The notes under the pieces are model-generated. The model ran no database searches and was not told the DNA's origin. It saw only the letters and a program-made list of their open reading frames with translations. Below are positions 1 through 9,003 of a DNA stretch of 53,141 nucleotides, piece by piece. A program made the translations under genes and the position numbers. Source of the stretch: Winogradskyella sp. (GTDB lineage: Bacteria > Bacteroidota > Bacteroidia > Flavobacteriales > Flavobacteriaceae); NCBI GenBank assembly GCA_013002225.1, contig JABDKL010000071.1, positions 1 to 53,141 on the forward strand, read 5' to 3'. How positions within the stretch are numbered: position 1 is the first letter of the stretch; the number at the start of each line of letters is the position of its first letter.

Positions 1-2298
1 AACACCATTTTTATAGGTATATAACCAATATGTACTTATTTTACCTGTGGCGTGCAATGAATTAGTGAATTCAAAATTAGTGCCATCTGGTTTTTTCAGC
101 ATTCCTAAATTAAATGATGTATTTCCAAGGTTGTTAGAATTGGTGTTATTATTATTAAAGGTAGTTGCACTTACACTTCCAACTGGCGATCCCCAATAAT
201 TATACCAGTACGCGCTTGCGCTACCTTCTTGCCGTCGTAATATCTTACCATTAGCAGAGGTTACCAAGTCACTACGATCACTTTGAATGAGTTGTGAATC
301 GTTTTGTAGATCAATAGTCCCATTTAACTCTAAATACCAAGTGTTTTCCAAAAATTCGTCACCAATTACAGAGAGTTTTTTACCTTCATCAACGATTAAA
401 CCTAGGGTCTTAACCGAATGGCTTAGGGTTACATCATTCGCTATTTTTATAATACTCCCATCTTTATACGTCGCTATATTATTTACATCCCAAAGATCAC
501 CATGTAGCCAAGTGTTTGCTGAGGTCCAATCACCATTTGACTTAGTGATAAAAGGCAAAGGTGCTGTCTCACCTTGTAAAGAAGCTATATTATGCAATCT
601 GGTAATTCTTTTATTTGAAGAAAAATCAGTAGTACGAGTTTGGGATACTATATCACTAAAAGGATAGTATGCCAATAAACTAGACCAAGAAATAGTAGCA
701 TTAGTTACGAAATCTGATATATTTTTTACGATAACCTGACCTTTAACAAGTCCTGAATTATTTTCTATTTCTTGATAAATCATTTGCTTAATTTGGCTCT
801 CTGAAAGAACAACGTTAAAAACCCGTACCTCATCAATATCCCCCTTAAAATATTCGCTTCCAGAATTAGTTGACCTCCGTCCAATTTCAAAATTTCCATT
901 ACTTGATGTAGAATGAGCAATAGTGGAACCCGTTACACCTATATCTAAACTTGCCGACAAAATACCGTCCACATACAACATCATAATTCCAGTATCTCCA
1001 GAAAAAGTTCCTGTTAAATGATGCCATTCATTGTAGTTAATCACAGAAGTAGCTGAAAGAGTTATCGAGCTTACTGCGTTAGTTTTAATAGTCAGTGTAG
1101 GAATATTACCATTTTTAAGCCATAATCTAAATCCAACATCTTCACCAGCAACACTCATATTAGCAGAGTTACCAGAATCTGACAACACCCACGACATTAG
1201 AGTCACGTTGTTAAGTCCATCGATAAATTTTGGTGTTGAAATAAAATCGTCCACGCCATCAAAGTCAATTTTAGATTCTTCAATGATTGATACCATAGTA
1301 ACCGCTGCACCGCAATTAGATAAAATTTCCTCATTGGAAGTTGGAATATCCGCTAAGGTTACAATGTCAACTTGTTCTGTACAACTACCACAAACCGAAT
1401 CGAATCCCCCACCATCATCGATATCATAGAAATAGTGACCTTCAATACTCGCGCCATTTGATAGTTGAGCGTTTTGTCTTACTATTAAAAGAGAAGTATC
1501 GTTATTACCTACGATTTGGTCATTGGTTAAATTTAAATTATTAAGTAACAAAGTACTATTATTATAAAAAACAGAACCATTAACACTTAGGTCTCCATCT
1601 ATAATTATAAGACCGTTACTTGTAAAATCGCCATTTAAACTCATATTTCCATGAACATATGTTGAACAATAGTTTTGAAGTCCACTACCGCCAGATCCCG
1701 TTATTGAACCTGCGACTTCTAATATTCCACAATTTTTGACCAAACTGTTAAAGGAGCCATCCCCTTGGACATCAATTCTTGCATCCTCATAATTAATAAT
1801 CGTTCCCGAACCGGAAGTACTGAGGTTACCCATAACATCCAAAAACCCCTTATTTTTTATCATCGTAGATCCTCCTGGCGATAGAGCGGCAGGATAGGTA
1901 AAAGTTCCAGTAGATTCGATAAAAATATCGGTAGAATTAAATGAGGTATTTGTAGGCAAGCTTACAGACCCCTCTACAATAAGTGTAGAACCATTATTAA
2001 ACCCATTAATGGACCCAGAATATATTGCTTCAGGACCAACATAAAAGGTCCCTTTTATAAGTGTAAAATTATTACTATTGTTAGCAAGAATACAAATTGA
2101 CTGACTAGAATTAATTGTGGTAGGAGCAGATATTGGTGAGCCGCCAGAATCGAACCAACCACTAGAAGTGAATACGTAGGTGCAATTAGAAGGAGCACCA
2201 GGAGAGTTATAAGGGGATGCAGAACAGTCTTGACCTCTTAGCTGGGGTGAAGCTAAGATAAGTAAAAGTAGAACTATTGCGTAAGACAAAGTTTTCAT
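1..2298 (-). CDS. Secreted LamG-domain protein, probable T9SS cargo (C-terminus outside window)
   Basis: The reading frame is open from an ATG at 2298 to the window edge, giving 766 codons without the C-terminus. The N-terminus is a signal peptide (MKTLSYAIVLLLLILA, then a cleavage-like LRGQ). Residues ~30-330 are rich in Asn, Ser, Gly and Thr with parallel-beta-type repeats ('NNGSTLIVEGSVSL' style). Residues ~344-510 look like a LamG/concanavalin-like domain ('FDGVDDFI', 'EWHHLTGTFSG', 'GDIDEVRVFN'). Near residue 695 is a 'YWNYWGSPVG'-like motif, also present as YWSSPV in the cargo gene at 33724. Such proteins in Flavobacteriia usually end in a T9SS sorting domain, which would lie outside this window. 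Likely exported to the surface or medium for glycan or protein binding; the ligand is unknown. Confidence 0.85.
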   Translation of the reverse strand, partial: MKTLSYAIVLLLLILASPQLRGQDCSASPYNSPGAPSNCTYVFTSSGWFDSGGSPISAPTTINSSQSICILANNSNNFTLIKGTFYVGPEAIYSGSINGFNNGSTLIVEGSVSLPTNTSFNSTDIFIESTGTFTYPAALSPGGSTMIKNKGFLDVMGNLSTSGSGTIINYEDARIDVQGDGSFNSLVKNCGILEVAGSITGSGGSGLQNYCSTYVHGNMSLNGDFTSNGLIIIDGDLSVNGSVFYNNSTLLLNNLNLTNDQIVGNNDTSLLIVRQNAQLSNGASIEGHYFYDIDDGGGFDSVCGSCTEQVDIVTLADIPTSNEEILSNCGAAVTMVSIIEESKIDFDGVDDFISTPKFIDGLNNVTLMSWVLSDSGNSANMSVAGEDVGFRLWLKNGNIPTLTIKTNAVSSITLSATSVINYNEWHHLTGTFSGDTGIMMLYVDGILSASLDIGVTGSTIAHSTSSNGNFEIGRRSTNSGSEYFKGDIDEVRVFNVVLSESQIKQMIYQEIENNSGLVKGQVIVKNISDFVTNATISWSSLLAYYPFSDIVSQTRTTDFSSNKRITRLHNIASLQGETAPLPFITKSNGDWTSANTWLHGDLWDVNNIATYKDGSIIKIANDVTLSHSVKTLGLIVDEGKKLSVIGDEFLENTWYLELNGTIDLQNDSQLIQSDRSDLVTSANGKILRRQEGSASAYWYNYWGSPVGSVSATTFNNNNTNSNNLGNTSFNLGMLKKPDGTNFEFTNSLHATGKISTYWLYTYKNGV

Positions 2299-2621
2299 AG
2301 GTAATTAGATTTGAGAACCTAAAACTAACTCATTTTAAGTAAGTTAAGCGTTTTTTTTCGTTAATCGCCTAGAATAATCTGTAACAGGTAATTATTAAAC
2401 GAAAAACTTAAAGTTCTAGTTTATAGCTAATTAATTACATTGGCACCATAAAGCTTGAGGGAAGACATGTTTAATGTATATTTTTAGATACCTTCATTAA
2501 TTAAACACCTACAATTGTAAGCTAAAAATACGACAAAAGCAAACTTTTATCCGATAAAGTGTAAATCAATCTCAGAATAAATGCTATTTTCTTCGAAAAA
2601 GACTGTAAGTTAAGCTAACTT
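2299..2621. other. Gene-free AT-rich interval
   Basis: These 323 bases separate the end of radA from the start of the LamG gene, both on the minus strand. I see no open frame of coding character, no RNA gene and no strong terminator hairpin. It presumably holds the promoter of the LamG gene, but no clean CAAAnnTA (minus-strand -7 box) is visible. Confidence 0.6.
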
Positions 2622-3980
2622 TTAACTCAGAAAATCTACTAAATCTTCAATTTTTGATATCAATTGTATTTTTATCGCTGTATTTTTTAGTGCAATTTTA
2701 TTGTATTTGGAAACAAAAATAATCGAAAACCCTAATTTTTCAGCTTCCAATATACGTTGCTCAACACGTTGTACAGGTCTAATTTCTCCAGACAAACCAA
2801 CTTCAGCTGCAAAACAATAATCACTTTGAAGAGCAACATCCTCATTAGAGGATAAAATGGAGGCAACTACGGCCAAATCGATTGCAGGATCATCTACTGT
2901 GATCCCGCCAGTAATATTTAAGAAAACATCTTTAGCGCCTAATCTAAATCCTGCCCGTTTTTCTAGAACTGCTAAAAGCATATTTAAGCGCTTAGCATTA
3001 AAACCAGTTGCAGAGCGTTGTGGCGTTCCGTAAACCGCAGTACTCACCAGCGCCTGGACCTCAATCATTAGTGGCCTAAGCCCTTCCAGTGTCGCTGCAA
3101 TTGCATTCCCCGAGAGTTCACCATCTTTTTCGGAAATTAATATCTCAGAAGGATTAGAAACTTCACGTAAACCAGAGCCTTTCATTTCGTAAATACCTAA
3201 TTCGTTTGTAGATCCAAATCTGTTTTTGTTGGCTCTGAGAATTCTAAATACGTGGTTTCGATCGCCTTCAAACTGCAAAACAGTATCAACCATGTGTTCC
3301 AGAATTTTTGGTCCTGCAATGTTACCGTCTTTGGTGATGTGGCCAATTAATAATACCGGAGTTGCCGTCTCTTTTGCAAATTTTATAAGCTCGGTTGTAC
3401 ATTCTTTAATTTGAGAAATACTACCTGCAGAAGACTCTATATAATCGCTGTGTAAAGTCTGGATTGAGTCAATAACCACAATATCGGGCTCCAAATTTTC
3501 TATTTGCTTAAATATATTTTGAGTTTTAGTCTCTGTGAGGATATAACAGTTATTACTGTTTGGATTAATGCGCTCAGCTCGCATTTTTATTTGTTTCTGG
3601 CTTTCTTCTCCTGAAACATAGAGTGTTTTGTATTGTAACCGTAAAGCGATCTGTAATAATAATGTGCTCTTACCTATTCCAGGCTCGCCTCCCAGAAGTG
3701 TTAATGATCCTTGAACCATGCCACCACCTAAAACACGATTAAATTCCTGGTCTTGCATATTTAGACGGGCCTCCTTTGAGGTATCTATCTCATTAATTTT
3801 TAGAGGTTTTGAAACTCTTTTGGAGGCTGAAGTAGGCAATTTCCAATCGCTCTTTTCTGGTTTTTGAATAACTTCTTCAGCAATCGTATTCCACGCCTTA
3901 CAGGACGTACACTGACCTTGCCACTTGGCATACTGACTACCGCAATTTTGACAAAAAAATGTTGTTTTTATTTTAGCCAT
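2622..3980 (-). CDS. radA: DNA repair protein RadA
   Basis: RadA is a RecA-like ATPase that drives branch migration during recombinational repair. The 452-residue length is normal for the family. In order: an N-terminal C4 zinc finger (FFCQNCGSQYAKWQGQC, then CTSC), a Walker A motif (GGEPGIGKST) near residue 95, the RadA-specific KNRFG motif (ANKNRFGSTNE), and a Lon-protease-like C-terminal domain. The ATG at 3980 is preceded on the minus strand by an AGGAG sequence about 9 bases upstream, which is strong for this phylum and supports the start. It is transcribed alone, 205 bases downstream of an esterase-fold gene. Confidence 0.97.
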   Translation of the reverse strand: MAKIKTTFFCQNCGSQYAKWQGQCTSCKAWNTIAEEVIQKPEKSDWKLPTSASKRVSKPLKINEIDTSKEARLNMQDQEFNRVLGGGMVQGSLTLLGGEPGIGKSTLLLQIALRLQYKTLYVSGEESQKQIKMRAERINPNSNNCYILTETKTQNIFKQIENLEPDIVVIDSIQTLHSDYIESSAGSISQIKECTTELIKFAKETATPVLLIGHITKDGNIAGPKILEHMVDTVLQFEGDRNHVFRILRANKNRFGSTNELGIYEMKGSGLREVSNPSEILISEKDGELSGNAIAATLEGLRPLMIEVQALVSTAVYGTPQRSATGFNAKRLNMLLAVLEKRAGFRLGAKDVFLNITGGITVDDPAIDLAVVASILSSNEDVALQSDYCFAAEVGLSGEIRPVQRVEQRILEAEKLGFSIIFVSKYNKIALKNTAIKIQLISKIEDLVDFLS

Positions 3981-4064
3981 AATCTAAATCTCCTATGCGA
4001 AGGAAACTAATAATTTTTTGAGAATGGCTAAATTAAGATAATTTTAATTTAGGTCTTTAAACCA

Positions 4065-4080
4065 ACTAAACATAGTTAGT
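4065..4080. repeat. 16-base inverted repeat upstream of radA
   Basis: The sequence ACTAA-N6-TTAGT lies about 85 bases upstream of radA and 105 bases downstream of the esterase-fold gene stop. It could be a weak operator or part of an imperfect terminator for the upstream gene; there is no long U-run. Function unknown. Confidence 0.3.
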
Positions 4081-4185
4081 ACTTTAAGCGTAGCCAATTT
4101 TGACGGGAGATTAGTAAATACAAACCCTTTTGCTTTTTTATACATAGTTTCAAAAAAATAATCTGTAGAAATTTTTATCTTCTTT

Positions 4186-5367
4186 TTAGTTGTCCTCATC
4201 ATCTTCCTCCTCTCCTTCTTCATCTGTATTGACTACAGCAAGCTCGTCTATTTTAGAAAAAATATCGTCTTTACTAATATGGTTAACGTCCTTTAGTTCT
4301 AATGCCGATTCATACAATTTCCTGGCCTTTTTTATTTTCCCCGACTTTTCGGCAAATTGGGCTAAATAATAGGTGCCTAATAAGGTTTCCGGGCTAAGCT
4401 TTTTTGCAAGTTTCCCGATTTTTTCAAGAGACTCTAAGTCTTCTCTTTGCTCAGCTACTTGTACCACTTTTTCTATTTCTGCTTCAGTTATCGGTTTTAA
4501 TATGCCGAATAATTTTTCAATCCTTTCATATCTATCCACTAAATAGGTGTCTAATGTACCCTCATACGTCAAAACCTTTTCTTCGAGTTCTTTCTCTCTT
4601 AAGGGTTTGTATAGCTCAAAAATCTTGTCAAATGACCGTGAAATAGCGCTCGTCACTAAACTATAATGACCTTCATTTATAAAGTCATCGAAATAATAGG
4701 TCAGGTATTGATTATTTACTTCAGTTATTTGAGTATTTGCCAGTAATACGGCATCACGTACCTGTGGAATGTCCTTATCAGAGGTTGCCAAATAGTAAAA
4801 AATATCATCATTAAAAAACTCTAATCGTTTTCCTAAATAGTCTTTTACCGTACCTGAGAGGTCTGGACTAATACATACATAGGCTTGAAAAAGCGGATTC
4901 TCCTTAAACAAGTAGGAGTTTATAAAATTCCCCATTAGATCATGACCAACTGCAACTCTAAATTTACTTGTATTATAGGTTTTGTCTAGGTAGGGTATTA
5001 ATTCTTCTGCCACAAAATCATGAAATCTCAGTCCTGACTCTTTTGGTAATCCAGTAACCTCGTCACAATAACCATCATAATACCGTTCGCTACCTTGCAC
5101 TACACCCACTACTATTGAGCCTGGCATATCGTCGAAATAAGTTTGAAAATCGACTTGACCAACCACTGGCTCGAAAAGATAATCCCCATCAAAAACAATA
5201 ATAACAGGATGTTTAATTTCTGATGACGGATCGTAGTTTTTTGGTAGTTTAATTTTTAATTGGCGCGCTGCATTGAGTTTAGAAGACTCAATCTCATGGT
5301 ATGTGATTTGCGAAAGTACCGGAGTACAACTTAAGATAGCAAATACTATAAATATAGCTTTCTTCAT
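4186..5367 (-). CDS. Esterase-fold (alpha/beta hydrolase) exported protein, nucleophile missing
   Basis: This is a 393-residue protein with a signal peptide (MKKAIFIVFAILSCTPVLSQ). It resembles the esterase D / enterochelin-esterase-like family: a 'KLPKNYDP' start, 'HPVIIVFDGDYLFEP', then the nucleophile elbow, and a possible catalytic His in 'NEGHYSLV'. At the elbow the expected GHSxGG reads VGHDLMGN, with Asp143 in place of Ser. Residues ~300-375 look like TPR-type helical repeats, and the C-terminus is strongly acidic (DEEGEEEDDEDN). It is a paralogue of the next gene upstream (5447-6595), 79 bases away and in the same direction. A normal serine esterase activity is unlikely; a binding or scaffold role is an inference. 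Confidence 0.85.
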   Translation of the reverse strand: MKKAIFIVFAILSCTPVLSQITYHEIESSKLNAARQLKIKLPKNYDPSSEIKHPVIIVFDGDYLFEPVVGQVDFQTYFDDMPGSIVVGVVQGSERYYDGYCDEVTGLPKESGLRFHDFVAEELIPYLDKTYNTSKFRVAVGHDLMGNFINSYLFKENPLFQAYVCISPDLSGTVKDYLGKRLEFFNDDIFYYLATSDKDIPQVRDAVLLANTQITEVNNQYLTYYFDDFINEGHYSLVTSAISRSFDKIFELYKPLREKELEEKVLTYEGTLDTYLVDRYERIEKLFGILKPITEAEIEKVVQVAEQREDLESLEKIGKLAKKLSPETLLGTYYLAQFAEKSGKIKKARKLYESALELKDVNHISKDDIFSKIDELAVVNTDEEGEEEDDEDN

Positions 5368-5446
5368 GAATTAGTAGGTTTAGACTTGGAAGGCCAAACA
5401 TACTAATTATTATCGATAAATAGCAATTTTTTTCGACGAAATGCAA

Positions 5447-6595
5447 CTATTCTTTCATAGCAGCTTCCATATCGTACATTTTTTCAAGTATCATTTCCTT
5501 ATCAATATATTGAGAAGGCTCTAACATTAAACCAGACTTATATCTTAACAATGCCTTTTTTAAATTACCTTCCATCTCATAATACATTCCCATGTAATAC
5601 GCACTTAACATGGAGTTAGGGAATTCATTTTTAATTAGTTTAGCTAACTTTTCTAAGGATGCAACATCCCGTTTCTTTTTACTTGCAGCTGCGATTGCCC
5701 TAATATCATTTTCTATAATTTCTTTTTCGAATCCATAAAAACTTGCAATGTTTTCATATTTGTTGATTAGGTAATCGTAAGGTGAACCATCATAAGATAA
5801 GAGCTTCTCCTTATATTCTTCAGCATCTATAGGTCTGTATAGTGAAAATATAGCATTTAGTGCTTTTGGAATCCCTTGCCCAACTAATGAAAAGTGATTA
5901 GCATCATTGAAGTCATTAAAACTATAATTTAGTTTCTCATTTTCAATTGATTTCATAATTTCATTACACTCTAAAATACTGCTTCTAAGTGCTTTAATGT
6001 CATCATCTGCTGTTGCTAAACAATAAAAGGTCTCATCTTTTACTATGGCTAATCTTTGTTTTAATCTATTGATCATTTCTGGAGCAAAATCTGGACTTAA
6101 CACAATGTATGCTCTAAATAATGGATTGTCCTTAAATAAAAAATAATTGATATAATTGGCACTTAGATTATGACCAACAATAAGTCTAAATTTTGACGCC
6201 TTATAATTGTCTTCTACAAATGGCAAAACTTCTGCAGCTATGAATTCGTAAAAGTCGGCACTATTATCTACAGGAAAAAAGGTTTCATCGTCATACGACA
6301 GGTCAGACTCTCTTGTTGTGGATTGATTTACGCCGACAACAATACAATCTGGAATATCTTCCCAGTATGCCTGATAATCTATATTACCTACAACCGGCTC
6401 AAATAAATAATCTCCATCTAAAACTACTACTATAGGATAGGTACGTTCTGCCTTTGGATCATAGTTTCTCGGTAACTGAATCTTTAATTCGCGTTGTTCA
6501 TTTAATTTTGTTGAATTAATTACTCTATATTTTGTTTGAGCTTCTACGTTAATGCAAAAAACAAATATAAAAACAGATGCAACAATGCGCTTCAT
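5447..6595 (-). CDS. Esterase-fold (alpha/beta hydrolase) exported protein, paralogue, nucleophile missing
   Basis: This 382-residue paralogue of the 4186-5367 product has the same architecture: a signal peptide ending near VEAQ, 'YPIVVVLDGDYLFEPVVG', an elbow, 'DANHFSLVGQ' with a candidate His, and a C-terminal TPR-like region (LEKLAKLIKNEFPNSMLSAY). The elbow reads VGHNLSAN, with Asn143 where the nucleophilic Ser is expected. It lies 46 bases downstream of the flippase gene, so it may be at the end of the panC operon or have its own promoter. Tandem duplication is evident from the matching order of motifs. Substrate or ligand is unknown. Confidence 0.85.
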   Translation of the reverse strand: MKRIVASVFIFVFCINVEAQTKYRVINSTKLNEQRELKIQLPRNYDPKAERTYPIVVVLDGDYLFEPVVGNIDYQAYWEDIPDCIVVGVNQSTTRESDLSYDDETFFPVDNSADFYEFIAAEVLPFVEDNYKASKFRLIVGHNLSANYINYFLFKDNPLFRAYIVLSPDFAPEMINRLKQRLAIVKDETFYCLATADDDIKALRSSILECNEIMKSIENEKLNYSFNDFNDANHFSLVGQGIPKALNAIFSLYRPIDAEEYKEKLLSYDGSPYDYLINKYENIASFYGFEKEIIENDIRAIAAASKKKRDVASLEKLAKLIKNEFPNSMLSAYYMGMYYEMEGNLKKALLRYKSGLMLEPSQYIDKEMILEKMYDMEAAMKE

Positions 6596-6641
6596 AATAG
6601 GGGATTTGAAATGTAGAGCAAGGTAAAAAATATTTCTACAA

Positions 6642-7595
6642 CTATTCTTTCTTTCTGTTATAGACAGGTAAATAAATTAATGATAAGCCACCTAGAATAA
6701 TAGTCATAATAGTTTGAGAACCCCACAGCACCCAACCAAAAGCAAAACTTGGATCTTTGGCAATACCAAATAAGGAAAATGCTGCAAAAACAGCAGCAGG
6801 ATATGCACCAGTACCTCCATTTGTGGCGGCAATACTGAAACTTGCAGAAATAAACCCAATTAAAACTGCAGCAATAGGTATATTTTCGAGACTTTCAAAC
6901 GCAAAGGTTGTTGTATAAAACATCAATAAGTACATTCCCCATATAAACAGAGTATGACCTATAAACGCCCATTTGTGTTTCATCCTAAAAATACTAAGCG
7001 CACCCTCTATTAAACCTTTAATAAATCCAGTGATTTTTCTAATGAATTTAGAGTCTTTTTTTTGAAATGTGATAAACAGAATAAGTGCAATAGCAACTAA
7101 TATACCTAAGCCAATAATTACAGATGAGCTTAGTGTTTTAGGGAAGAACTCGATAATAAATTCAAATTGTAAAATTAAAGTGAGACATACAATGATCATC
7201 ATCACCAATAGGTCTGCCACACGTTCTGCTACAATTGTTCCAAAACCTTTTTCGAACGGAACCCCTTCATAGCTAGTTAATATAGTAGCTCGAGCCACTT
7301 CACCAGACCTCGGGATACCATAATTAATTAAATAAGTTGCAAAAACAGCCATGGCGCTATTTTTAAATTTAACCTTGTAACCTAGTGGTTCTAACATATA
7401 CAACCAACGCCTAGCTCTCGATAAGTGACTTAAGGTTAGGCAAAAGACACTAAGGACAATCCACTTAAAGTCGGCTTTTCTGGCTTCCTCAACAACCTGA
7501 TCTAATGGTACTTTGCTTAATGAATACCAAACTAAGCCAATGCTTATTAGAATAGGAATTGCAATGGTTAGTATTTTTTTGTGTTTTGATTTCAA
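6642..7595 (-). CDS. Flippase-like / lysylphosphatidylglycerol synthase TM-region membrane protein
   Basis: This 317-residue protein belongs to the UPF0104/LPG_synthase_TM family. It has about eight hydrophobic segments spread over the whole length and the family's 'YLINYGIPRSGEVARA' and 'GGTGAYPAAV' signatures (residues ~90-105 and ~260). It lacks the MprF catalytic domain, so it may flip or move a lipid-linked substrate rather than aminoacylate a lipid. It starts with TTG at 7595, only 3 bases after panD stops; an in-frame stop just upstream excludes an earlier start. Co-transcription with panC and panD is very likely, but no biochemical link is evident. Confidence 0.85.
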   Translation of the reverse strand: MKSKHKKILTIAIPILISIGLVWYSLSKVPLDQVVEEARKADFKWIVLSVFCLTLSHLSRARRWLYMLEPLGYKVKFKNSAMAVFATYLINYGIPRSGEVARATILTSYEGVPFEKGFGTIVAERVADLLVMMIIVCLTLILQFEFIIEFFPKTLSSSVIIGLGILVAIALILFITFQKKDSKFIRKITGFIKGLIEGALSIFRMKHKWAFIGHTLFIWGMYLLMFYTTTFAFESLENIPIAAVLIGFISASFSIAATNGGTGAYPAAVFAAFSLFGIAKDPSFAFGWVLWGSQTIMTIILGGLSLIYLPVYNRKKE

Positions 7596-7598
7596 TAG

Positions 7599-7949
7599 CT
7601 ATTTGAGAAGATTGGTTGCTTCATCCGGAAACACCAAGGACGGTTTAAACACCTTGGCTTTTTCAATATCCATAGAAGCGTAGGTAATAAGAATAAGCGT
7701 ATCTCCGACAGCAACTTTTCTGGCAGCAGCACCATTTAAGGTAATTTCACCACTGTTTCTAGGTCCTGGAATACAATAAGTTTCTAATCGTTCACCATTA
7801 TCATTATTCACAATCTGAACTTTCTCACCTTGTATAATATTTGCAGCTTCCATCAAGTCTTCATCTATGGTAATACTACCAATATAATTAAGATCTGCTC
7901 CTGTAACTTTTACACGATGAATTTTAGATTTTACAACTTCGATTTGCAT
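7599..7949 (-). CDS. panD: Aspartate 1-decarboxylase (pyruvoyl enzyme)
   Basis: PanD converts L-aspartate to beta-alanine, one of the two substrates of PanC, in pantothenate and CoA synthesis. The 116-residue proenzyme is of normal size. The self-cleavage site Gly24-Ser25 is visible in '[13 protein letters not shown]', at the same position as in E. coli, and Ser25 would become the pyruvoyl group. The family signature '[15 protein letters not shown]' and '[15 protein letters not shown]' are present. It is the second gene of the panC-panD-flippase operon, 13 bases after panC. Confidence 0.97.
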   Translation of the reverse strand: MQIEVVKSKIHRVKVTGADLNYIGSITIDEDLMEAANIIQGEKVQIVNNDNGERLETYCIPGPRNSGEITLNGAAARKVAVGDTLILITYASMDIEKAKVFKPSLVFPDEATNLLK

Positions 7950-7962
7950 TTGGCAAAGGTAA

Positions 7963-8814
7963 TTAATTTAAAGCGATATTGTCTATAAGTCTTATATCAC
8001 CTGCATATACAGCTATAAACGCTCTATATGATTTTTTAATAGATTTTCTTTTTACTGGCTTTAAGGTTTTTGTATCGGCAATAATAAAATACTCTAACTC
8101 TAAGAGTTTATGGTTCTTAAATTGCTCTACAACCCATTCCGTTACATTTTTAGCACTTTTTGTGCCAAACTTATATTTGGCAGATTTTAGCGTATCATAA
8201 ATAAATGGTGCTGCACTTCTATGTGCTTTTGTCAGTCTGGTGTTTCTAGAACTCATCGCCAGACCGTCATCGGCTCTGTAAATAGGACAGCCAACAACCT
8301 TGACGGATAGGTGATGCAGCTCTACTAATTTTTTTATAATTTGTAATTGCTGAAAATCCTTCTCACCGAAATAAGCGTAATCTGGTTTTACAATGTCGAA
8401 CAATCGTTTCACTATAGTCCCCACACCATCAAAATGACCTTGTCTAAATGCTCCTTCCATTTCATGCTCCAAACCATCGAAAGTAAAGGATTGAGACTGT
8501 ATTTTTGACTCATAAATATCCTCTACTGTGGGCGCAAAAACAATAATCGAATCTTCACTAATTGACTGTAAGAGTTCTACGTCACGATCTAATGTTCTAG
8601 GATATTTTACTAAATCTTCTTTATTATCAAATTGTGTAGGATTAACAAATATACTAACAACCACGACGGTGTTTTTTTTTAAACCTTCATTAACTAATGA
8701 TAAATGACCTTGATGAAGCGCACCCATTGTAGGGACAAAACCAATAGAATTTCCATTAGTTTTTAACGCATTAAGGCGGTGATTTAATTCGGTTTTATTG
8801 TAGAATATTTTCAA
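7963..8814 (-). CDS. panC: Pantothenate synthetase
   Basis: PanC ligates D-pantoate and beta-alanine using ATP. At 283 residues it has normal length, with the HxGH nucleotide-binding motif ([15 protein letters not shown]), '[15 protein letters not shown]' and the KMSKS-like 'AMSSRNTRL'. The start is TTG at 8814: an in-frame stop six codons upstream leaves no ATG option. It leads the operon with panD, which makes its second substrate. A minus-strand -7 box (8840-8847) gives a short leader of about 20 bases. Confidence 0.97.
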   Translation of the reverse strand: MKIFYNKTELNHRLNALKTNGNSIGFVPTMGALHQGHLSLVNEGLKKNTVVVVSIFVNPTQFDNKEDLVKYPRTLDRDVELLQSISEDSIIVFAPTVEDIYESKIQSQSFTFDGLEHEMEGAFRQGHFDGVGTIVKRLFDIVKPDYAYFGEKDFQQLQIIKKLVELHHLSVKVVGCPIYRADDGLAMSSRNTRLTKAHRSAAPFIYDTLKSAKYKFGTKSAKNVTEWVVEQFKNHKLLELEYFIIADTKTLKPVKRKSIKKSYRAFIAVYAGDIRLIDNIALN

Positions 8815-8839
8815 AGTACTAACAAAAAATTAACGCTTG

Positions 8840-8847
8840 CAAACATA
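8840..8847 (-). promoter_or_regulatory. Probable -7 box of the panC operon
   Basis: Read on the minus strand this is TATGTTTG, matching the Bacteroidota -7 consensus TAnnTTTG. It sits 26 bases upstream of the panC start. No convincing -33 TTTG is seen at the usual spacing. Confidence 0.5.
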
Positions 8848-8878
8848 ATATTTTACTGGCAATCTGCATAAATTTTTG

Positions 8879-8886
8879 TAATTTTG
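8879..8886 (+). promoter_or_regulatory. Probable -7 box of the GT5-like / DUF4270 / glmS operon
   Basis: TAATTTTG matches TAnnTTTG. Transcription from here would leave a leader of about 110 bases before the ATG at 9004. It is divergent from the panC box 32 bases away. Confidence 0.5.
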
Positions 8887-9003
8887 CGTGTTTTTACTTT
8901 TAAATTCCGAAAGCACTAATAACTAACAAACAGGTTTTTATGAATTATCGATTATTATCGAATCATTTAAAATCCTGTTTTTTAACATAATAAACTATTA
9001 TAC

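Noticed and set aside
287-667. Plus-strand open frame of 126 codons
   Set aside because: It is antisense to the LamG protein, which has a signal peptide, recognisable domains and a continuous frame on the minus strand.
2139-2162. A tRNA-like T-arm (GGTTCGATTC on the minus strand)
   Set aside because: It encodes WFDSGG in the signal-peptide-proximal part of the LamG protein, and no acceptor, D or anticodon arms surround it.
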